The position numbers and the translations under genes were made by a program. The notes beneath the pieces were generated by a model. That model saw only the letters and a program-made list of their open reading frames with translations, searched no databases and was not told where the DNA came from. This document shows positions 58,695 to 64,000 of a stretch of 64,000 nucleotides of DNA, piece by piece. The stretch's first letter is position 1. Each line of letters opens with the position of its first letter. Source of the stretch: Thioflexithrix psekupsensis (GTDB lineage: Bacteria > Pseudomonadota > Gammaproteobacteria > Beggiatoales > Beggiatoaceae); contig NZ_MSLT01000012.1 in the NCBI RefSeq assembly GCF_002149925.1, positions 248,001 through 312,000 of the forward strand, given 5' to 3'.

Positions 58695-59339
58695 TTAATT
58701 TTCTCGCCATAATTTCACCACATGTCGTTGTGCGTTTAAAAAAGGAATATGTAGGGGAATGATTTCTGTCATTACGTCATGATTTAATGCCTTTTTTAAG
58801 GCCATTAATTCTGCATCGGGATAAATCCCTTTCATGGCTAACCATTGGGTGTGATGATGCGCAAGGTGTTGGGTTTGTTGATAAAAAGAAATTAAATCAC
58901 TGTAGGCGCGAGAGGTGATTTGATCAAAACAAGGCGTATGTGAATATTGCTCAACCCGTTGACATTGCACCTGACTATTGCGCAATTGCAAGGCCGTGAT
59001 GGCGTGTTGCATAAAGCGCGTTTTTTTCCCATTACTGTCCAATAATCGCCATTGTTGTGCTGGACAGGCTATTGCCAGAATAAGCCCCGGTATCCCCGCG
59101 CCACTGCCCACATCTAAAAAATAATTTCCCTGCAAATATGGCACAAGACTTAAACTGTCTAATACATGCCGCGTGACCATTTCCGATGGTTCACGAATTG
59201 CGGTTAAATTATAGACTCGATTCCATTCTGATAATAAAGCCAAATAAGCTAATAATTTATCTTGTTGTTCGGAAGAAACCATTAAGCCCAATTCAGCAAT
59301 ACCTTGTGCCAATTGGGAGGTGATATTTTTATTGATCAT
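58695..59339 (-). CDS. rsmG: 16S rRNA m7G527 methyltransferase RsmG
   Basis: 214 residues, full length. Methylates G527 of 16S rRNA. N-terminal helices, then the SAM motif FLDVGSGAGIPGLILAI (about 74-90) and WRLLDSNGKKTRFMQHA. The usual mnmG-rsmG-parA-parB order is absent, so it is a solitary copy. Stops only 5 bp from ureF stop. Confidence 0.95.
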   Translation of the reverse strand: MINKNITSQLAQGIAELGLMVSSEQQDKLLAYLALLSEWNRVYNLTAIREPSEMVTRHVLDSLSLVPYLQGNYFLDVGSGAGIPGLILAIACPAQQWRLLDSNGKKTRFMQHAITALQLRNSQVQCQRVEQYSHTPCFDQITSRAYSDLISFYQQTQHLAHHHTQWLAMKGIYPDAELMALKKALNHDVMTEIIPLHIPFLNAQRHVVKLWREN

Positions 59340-59394
59340 GGGTTTTTTATTTATTCATGTTAAAATTTTAAAAAATGGACTGCATTCACCACCA

Positions 59395-59427
59395 GAAAAA
59401 AAGGATAATCAACAGCATTATCCTTTT
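59395..59427 (-). terminator. Terminator of the CZB gene
   Basis: Stem AAAGGATAAT / ATTATCCTTT with a short GCTGTTG loop. On the minus strand it ends in CCTTTTTTT, 30 bp after the CZB gene stop. Confidence 0.85.
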
Positions 59428-59455
59428 GTTAATCATAAAATATAATCTATTCTTT

Positions 59456-59812
59456 TTAAAACTTATCTAAAGCCAATAACTTTTGCGAAATGGTATTAGA
59501 TAACACATACATTTGCGTGGCGGCGGCTCGTGCGCCATCGGTATCGCCTGCTTTTGCTTTGGCAATGGCCTCGTGGCTCACTTGATGAAATTGCTTGTGT
59601 GGCTCAAATAAACTGTCAAACAACGCCTGCGCTTCTGGATGATTCATACTGGCCACCTCCGCTGGTCCCTCACCATACAACCATTGACCCAACTTACAAT
59701 TTTGACAATCTGTGCCTTGAAAATCCCCTGTTCCTGCCAAAGTTTTTTCAATTTTTTTCAAATACAAAATATGATCGTTTAAACGCAACACAAAAAATGC
59801 TTTTGTTGGCAT
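59456..59812 (-). CDS. Stand-alone CZB-type zinc-binding protein
   Basis: 118 residues. The chemoreceptor zinc-binding (CZB) domain is complete: His in DHILYLKKIE, the CKLGQWLYGEG (C-x3-G-x-W) core, EAQALFDSLFEPHKQFH and HEAIAKAK, giving the 3His-1Cys zinc site. In other bacteria CZB senses zinc or HOCl and controls diguanylate cyclases or chemoreceptors. Here it is alone, so it could act on a partner in trans. Confidence 0.88.
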   Translation of the reverse strand: MPTKAFFVLRLNDHILYLKKIEKTLAGTGDFQGTDCQNCKLGQWLYGEGPAEVASMNHPEAQALFDSLFEPHKQFHQVSHEAIAKAKAGDTDGARAAATQMYVLSNTISQKLLALDKF

Positions 59813-60056
59813 GGATGATTTCTCCTATTGGGTTAAATTTCATGGGGATAAGCAAACTCCGATCCCAAAATGTAACAAATTCCCTTGCATGCGTCATCAT
59901 TCGATGATGCACTATTATAGTGCATTTATCAATCGGTAAGGCATTAAATACAAGGCTTTTTTGTAAGAAAAATCTTTATTAATCAATATATTATCACATA
60001 AAATTCAAGCGGTATAGATATTGCTGAATCGCTCGGATATTCTACAGAGGCGCACC

Positions 60057-61121
60057 ATGATCAGCACTAAACAAGCCGCTTACATTCTGGACAATCTCAC
60101 GACTGCCGTTTTATGGTTTCGTCCCGACTTGACCCTGCATACGCTCAATCCAGCAGCCGAAACCCTACTAGAAGTCAGTGCCAAGCAAGCCTGTGGCTTG
60201 GGGGTTGAACAATTGTTTCCACGCGCTGATCACTGTCATCAAGCCCTAAAACGGGTCAGAGAACAGCGTTATTGTGTCACGGAACGCGGCGTACGCTTGC
60301 ACTTATTTGGTGCAAAAACAATCACCGTGGATTGTAGCATCACACCTGTTATTGTAGAACAAAATATACGCGGTGTTTTATTAGAATTGATGCGTATCGA
60401 TCAACATTTACGTATCACTCGTGAGGAAAATCTCTTGTTACAACAACAAGCCGCCCGTAATGTGATTCGTGGTTTAGCCCATGAAATTAAAAATCCTTTG
60501 GGGGGATTACGCGGGGCGGCGCAATTATTAGCACGAGAATTACCCGATAAAAATTTGCGGGAATATACCGATATTATTATTGGTGAAGCCGACCGCTTGC
60601 AAAATTTGCTCAATCGCATGTTATTACCGCAAGGGGTATCGCATAAAAAATTAACCAATATTCACCAAATTATTATCCGTGTCAGTCAAATTATTAGCTC
60701 AGAACCTGAAACACGGATTAAAATTGAATATGATTTTGATCCCAGTATTCCCGAATTATATTTAGACCCCGATCAAATGATTCAAGCCTTATTAAACATT
60801 ATGCGTAACGCCGTTCAAGCCTTAAATGGTTTTGGCAAGATTCAGATTTGTACCCGAATTCAACGCCAAATGAGTTTGGGTGGCCGCCATCATAAGTTAT
60901 TGGCACGTATCGATGTCCGAGACAATGGGCCAGGAATTGCGCCGCATCTCATCGATCACATTTTTTACCCGCTAGTGACCAGCCGCGCCGAAGGCACAGG
61001 ATTGGGTTTGTCTATCGCCCAATCTTTGGTGAATCAGCACGGCGGCTTAATCGAATGCACCAGCCAACCCGGTGACACTGTATTCACCATTTGGCTGCCT
61101 ATGGAGACCGAAAAACGATGA
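60057..61121 (+). CDS. glnL: Nitrogen regulation sensor kinase NtrB
   Basis: 354 residues from ATG 60057, with AGAGG 7 bases upstream; the TTG at 60021 has no site. A PAS domain at about 1-110 (AAYILDNLTTAVLWFRPDLTLHTLNPAAETLL) is followed by HisKA (RGLAHEIKNPLGGLRGAAQLL) and HATPase (NIMRNAVQAL, DNGPGI, GTGLGLSIAQ). Phosphorylates NtrC in response to PII and glutamine. Overlaps ntrC by ATGA. Confidence 0.95.
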   Translation: MISTKQAAYILDNLTTAVLWFRPDLTLHTLNPAAETLLEVSAKQACGLGVEQLFPRADHCHQALKRVREQRYCVTERGVRLHLFGAKTITVDCSITPVIVEQNIRGVLLELMRIDQHLRITREENLLLQQQAARNVIRGLAHEIKNPLGGLRGAAQLLARELPDKNLREYTDIIIGEADRLQNLLNRMLLPQGVSHKKLTNIHQIIIRVSQIISSEPETRIKIEYDFDPSIPELYLDPDQMIQALLNIMRNAVQALNGFGKIQICTRIQRQMSLGGRHHKLLARIDVRDNGPGIAPHLIDHIFYPLVTSRAEGTGLGLSIAQSLVNQHGGLIECTSQPGDTVFTIWLPMETEKR

Positions 61122-62542
61122 GTAAACGTGCCGAAGTGTGGGTTATTGATGACGATAAATCCATTCGTTGGGTGTTAGAAAAGGCATTGCATCAGGCGGA
61201 CATTCACGTGACCAGTTTTGATAATGCCAATGTGGTCTTGACCCGTTTAACCCAAGTGCCATTACCGGGTGTCATTGTCAGTGATATACGAATGCCGGGA
61301 TTGGATGGTTTAACCTTATTAGAAAAGATTAACCAATCTTATCCCCAATTACCCGTGATTATTATGACGGCATTTTCTGATTTAGAAAGTGCGGTGTCGG
61401 CTTTTCAAGGCGGTGCATTTGAATATTTGCCCAAGCCTTTTGATGTCGATGATGCGGTGGATTTGGTACAGCGTGCCTTACAACGCAGTGCAGAAATCAG
61501 TAAAAATCCAACCGAATCAGAATCTTCCACGATTCAAGCCAGTGACATTATTGGTTCTGCGCCGGCGATGCAAGACGTTTTCCGCGCCATTGGGCGTTTA
61601 TCGCGTTCTAATATTACTGTTTTAATTACAGGAGAATCAGGCACTGGAAAAGAATTGGTCGCTCGCGCATTACATCGCCACAGCCCCCGCGCCCAACGTC
61701 CTTTTATCGCTCTGAATACGGCGGCAATTCCACGCGAATTGTTAGAATCGGAATTGTTTGGCCATGAACGCGGCGCGTTTACTGGCGCATTAAGTCAGCG
61801 TCAAGGGCGTTTTGAGCAAGCCGACGGGGGAACTTTATTTTTAGATGAAATTGGGGATATGCCTTCCGAGCTACAAACTCGTTTGTTGCGCGTCTTAGCG
61901 GACGGGACATTTTTCCGCGTAGGAGGTCATACAGCAATCAAGGTGGATGTGCGTATTATTGCGGCCACGCATCAAGATTTAGAGGCTCGCGTAGAACGTC
62001 ATGAGTTTAGAGAAGATTTATTTCATCGGCTCAATGTTATTCGTATTCACATCCCACCTTTACGTAAACGACGCGGGGACATTGTGCAGTTGATGCGTCA
62101 TTTTCTGTTGATGGCCGCTAAGGAGTTGAAAGTAGAGCCAAAAACCTTGACTCCAGAAACAGAACAGTATTTGATGCAACTCGATTGGCCGGGTAATGTA
62201 CGCCAATTAGAAAATACTTGTCGTTGGTTGACGGTGATGGCTGCGGGACAAGAGATTTTGTTAGACGATCTGCCCTTAGAATTACGTCAAAAACATACGG
62301 AAATAGATGTGGCTTTGGATTGGGAATTGGCGTTGCGTCAGTGGGCAGAGCAACGATTGGGCGATAGCGGGCATCAAACTTTGTTAGATGAGGCCTTACC
62401 TCGTTTTGAGTCGGTGATGATTCAAGCTGCACTACGCCACACGGGCGGCCGTCGTCAAGAAGCCGCTCGCCTCCTCGGTTGGGGAAGAAATACTTTAACG
62501 CGAAAAATTAAGGAGTTAGGCATGGGAGAAGATGAGGAATAA
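61118..62542 (+). CDS. glnG: Nitrogen regulation response regulator NtrC
   Basis: 474 residues from ATG 61118, which overlaps glnL by 4 bp. Receiver (VWVIDDDKSIRWVLEKAL, acceptor in VIVSDIRMPGLDG), a sigma-54 AAA+ domain with Walker A GESGTGKE and the GAFTGA loop, and a C-terminal Fis-type HTH (RRQEAARLLGWGRNTLTRKIKELG). Activates sigma-54 promoters for nitrogen assimilation. Confidence 0.96.
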   Translation: MSKRAEVWVIDDDKSIRWVLEKALHQADIHVTSFDNANVVLTRLTQVPLPGVIVSDIRMPGLDGLTLLEKINQSYPQLPVIIMTAFSDLESAVSAFQGGAFEYLPKPFDVDDAVDLVQRALQRSAEISKNPTESESSTIQASDIIGSAPAMQDVFRAIGRLSRSNITVLITGESGTGKELVARALHRHSPRAQRPFIALNTAAIPRELLESELFGHERGAFTGALSQRQGRFEQADGGTLFLDEIGDMPSELQTRLLRVLADGTFFRVGGHTAIKVDVRIIAATHQDLEARVERHEFREDLFHRLNVIRIHIPPLRKRRGDIVQLMRHFLLMAAKELKVEPKTLTPETEQYLMQLDWPGNVRQLENTCRWLTVMAAGQEILLDDLPLELRQKHTEIDVALDWELALRQWAEQRLGDSGHQTLLDEALPRFESVMIQAALRHTGGRRQEAARLLGWGRNTLTRKIKELGMGEDEE

Positions 62543-62620
62543 GGATTTTTTTCTGTGCGCGATGGTTTGTTGTGTTGTTTAGAGTATGCGTTTATTTCTC
62601 GCTCCAGCGGAAACGCCCAT

Positions 62621-63250
62621 TTAGAACTTAGACGATAAAACACGCTCAGAATCAAGGCATAGCAGGTCATTTGTACCTGCTTTTAAATCCTTAATGTATG
62701 AATTAAGTCCTTCTTTTACGCTTTCCTCTGTGGCACTGCTTGTGAATATGGAGCGAAGGGCTTTGTCAATTTCTTTTGCACAATGCACTTTAGGATAAAT
62801 CTGATTGAACCCAAACTTTTCTATAAGCCATAAAATAATCTGCTCAAAACAAATTACTTTTTCTAATAACTGGGAAGCATAGGCTTTATAAAATGCTGAC
62901 TCTGCCAATGCTTTTAAACAGCGTTTATCTCCTGTAATAAAGACGCTTTCTTTATACACAATAAGGGCTGAAATTAATACTGCTTCACCAGCATCAATTC
63001 CAATATTTTTTTCTAGCTCACCAATAATTTTCTCATCAGGATTAGTGTATTTTTTTACGACAGCAAGAAAAGATTTTATTCTATCAAAACACTCTTTCTG
63101 GCCTGCTTTTTTAGTTTTATTTTTCAAAACATATTCAGCAGTTTCTAATACATAAATCTGAATTTCATCAAGTTTAAGCAGTGAGAGAAAATCATCAAGT
63201 AAATTGCAATAACCCAGCTTGTGAATAACGTCATTATCAAGAAGTATCAT
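62621..63250 (-). CDS. PIN-like domain protein, toxin candidate
   Basis: 209 residues. Acidic residues and patterns of a PIN/FLAP-like nuclease fold: MILLDNDVIHKL (Asp5, Asp7), DAGEAVLISAL and FITGDKRCLKAL. The C-terminal 70 residues have no recognised fold. Its gene starts 17 bp after the ImmA/IrrE-like gene, on the same strand. This layout is typical of a toxin with a HTH-peptidase antitoxin. Nuclease activity is inferred. Confidence 0.75.
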   Translation of the reverse strand: MILLDNDVIHKLGYCNLLDDFLSLLKLDEIQIYVLETAEYVLKNKTKKAGQKECFDRIKSFLAVVKKYTNPDEKIIGELEKNIGIDAGEAVLISALIVYKESVFITGDKRCLKALAESAFYKAYASQLLEKVICFEQIILWLIEKFGFNQIYPKVHCAKEIDKALRSIFTSSATEESVKEGLNSYIKDLKAGTNDLLCLDSERVLSSKF

Positions 63251-63267
63251 CTAAATAAAATGCCTTA

Positions 63268-64000
63268 TTATGGTAAAGAAACACCGCTAATTTTCAATAA
63301 AAAATCAGCACTGTCTTCAGGAATTTGGGTTAAATCTAAATTAAGCTGCATTTTCTCTCTAACTAAAGCGGGCGCATCCACATTTGGCTCTAAAATGTTC
63401 AAGGCCGCATTGGCAATGGGAAATTTACCAATACCGTTTGCGTAATTTAACGCAATATGACCCGCATCAATGCGGTGCTGATTTCCGTACTCTCTAGCCG
63501 CATTTGCTAATTTTTCTCCATCCAACCACCGATTATTTTCAGTAGTAAATTGCGTATTTTTGCTGCCTGTCAATAACGCTAAAGCAAACTCATTTGCTTC
63601 ATTTTCTTGCTCGCTTGATGTTTCCTTTCCAATCGATTTATCATCAATAATCATTTTATCAGCAGCAAGATGCCCCTTAAAAATATGCCCTAATTCATGA
63701 GCAAGAATAAATAACGCCCACGCATATTTTTTATGCTCTTTTACCAGCACAATAACAGGCTTTTCTTCAATGTTAATCGCCATTCCCTCAATATCTTTTT
63801 TTGCTTTTTGTGGAAATTGAGAAATAAGCAACACGGGAATGCCAATTTTCCAACAAAAATCTAATAGAGCAGGAAAGGAAACAACAGAATTGTCACGCAG
63901 TATTTCTTGTCTAATTGACAACGCATCTGTGAATGATGAATTAGGCACGTCATTGACCACGGTAGCAAGGCGAGCAATGCGGGCTGCTTGGGTTGTAATG
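63268..64000 (-). CDS. ImmA/IrrE-type metallopeptidase, probably with HTH domain beyond the edge (partial)
   Basis: The peptidase core has the HELGH zinc motif in LFILAHELGHIFKGHLA and the downstream SEQENEANEFALALL Glu ligand region. A GTG at 63960 could start translation, but the frame is open to the window end and the upstream residues ITTQAARIARLATVV look like a helix. COG2856 proteins often have an N-terminal XRE HTH, so the true start probably lies outside. It precedes the PIN-like gene by 17 bp. Confidence 0.85.
   Translation of the reverse strand, partial: ITTQAARIARLATVVNDVPNSSFTDALSIRQEILRDNSVVSFPALLDFCWKIGIPVLLISQFPQKAKKDIEGMAINIEEKPVIVLVKEHKKYAWALFILAHELGHIFKGHLAADKMIIDDKSIGKETSSEQENEANEFALALLTGSKNTQFTTENNRWLDGEKLANAAREYGNQHRIDAGHIALNYANGIGKFPIANAALNILEPNVDAPALVREKMQLNLDLTQIPEDSADFLLKISGVSLP

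Overview
The window comes from the chromosome of a gammaproteobacterium of moderate to low GC. The best guess is a sulfur-oxidising Thiotrichales/Beggiatoa-type lineage. This rests on gammaproteobacterial housekeeping genes (orn, folA, gltX, dapB, argG, opgG/opgH, queG, rsmG, ntrBC), many large hybrid histidine kinases, a PPi-type phosphofructokinase, DUF29 and CZB proteins, and several families of small palindromic repeats. The taxonomic call is an inference from gene content. No rRNA, tRNA, CRISPR array or prophage was found.

Left edge (1-8.2 kb): a DUF262 protein with an extra Cys-rich N-terminal region overlaps the start of a probable SMC/RecF-like ATPase that runs off the window, which looks like a defence-type gene pair. 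Next come a membrane Ser/Thr kinase with a C-terminal SH3-like part overlapping an M23-like exported protein, then prmC and a PAS-rich hybrid histidine kinase. 8.4-17.6 kb is metabolic and housekeeping: thiG, orn, nnr, a kinase-like/metallophosphoesterase fusion, lysS, an EgtD-type methyltransferase broken by an in-frame stop, folA and a second methyltransferase.

17.7-24.2 kb is a surface block: two large exported proteins and a GT2-GT4 fusion glycosyltransferase. 24.4-33.2 kb holds a glyoxalase-II-like hydrolase, an acyl-CoA ligase, gltX, a membrane-anchored tail-collar-domain protein, dnaN, dapB, a small exported protein and argG. 33.3-37.5 kb is an opgG-X-opgH osmoregulated glucan operon with an unknown gene inside. 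37.7-40.3 kb has an RDD membrane protein divergent from a glutamine-synthetase-like enzyme, a 56-residue membrane peptide and a DUF29 protein.

40.5-46.2 kb is rich in signalling: two tandem histidine kinases, an encapsulated-ferritin-type protein with no encapsulin shell gene beside it, a metallochaperone, a CheY-CheC pair and a DnaJ-related protein. Then pfp, queG, a candidate small RNA and an L,D-transpeptidase. At 49.8-52.0 kb an IS630-type element with a TA target duplication has split a receiver-kinase gene; an intact paralog lies 3' of a 1309-residue hybrid kinase (52.5-57.5 kb). 57.5-62.5 kb carries ureE-ureF without other urease genes, rsmG, a CZB protein and ntrBC. The right edge has a PIN-like protein and an ImmA/IrrE peptidase, which resemble a toxin-antitoxin pair.

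Two copies of a roughly 127-bp inverted-repeat element (37550-37676 and 48902-49027, opposite orientations) and a nested GC-rich palindrome at 52113-52343 are non-coding mobile-type repeats.
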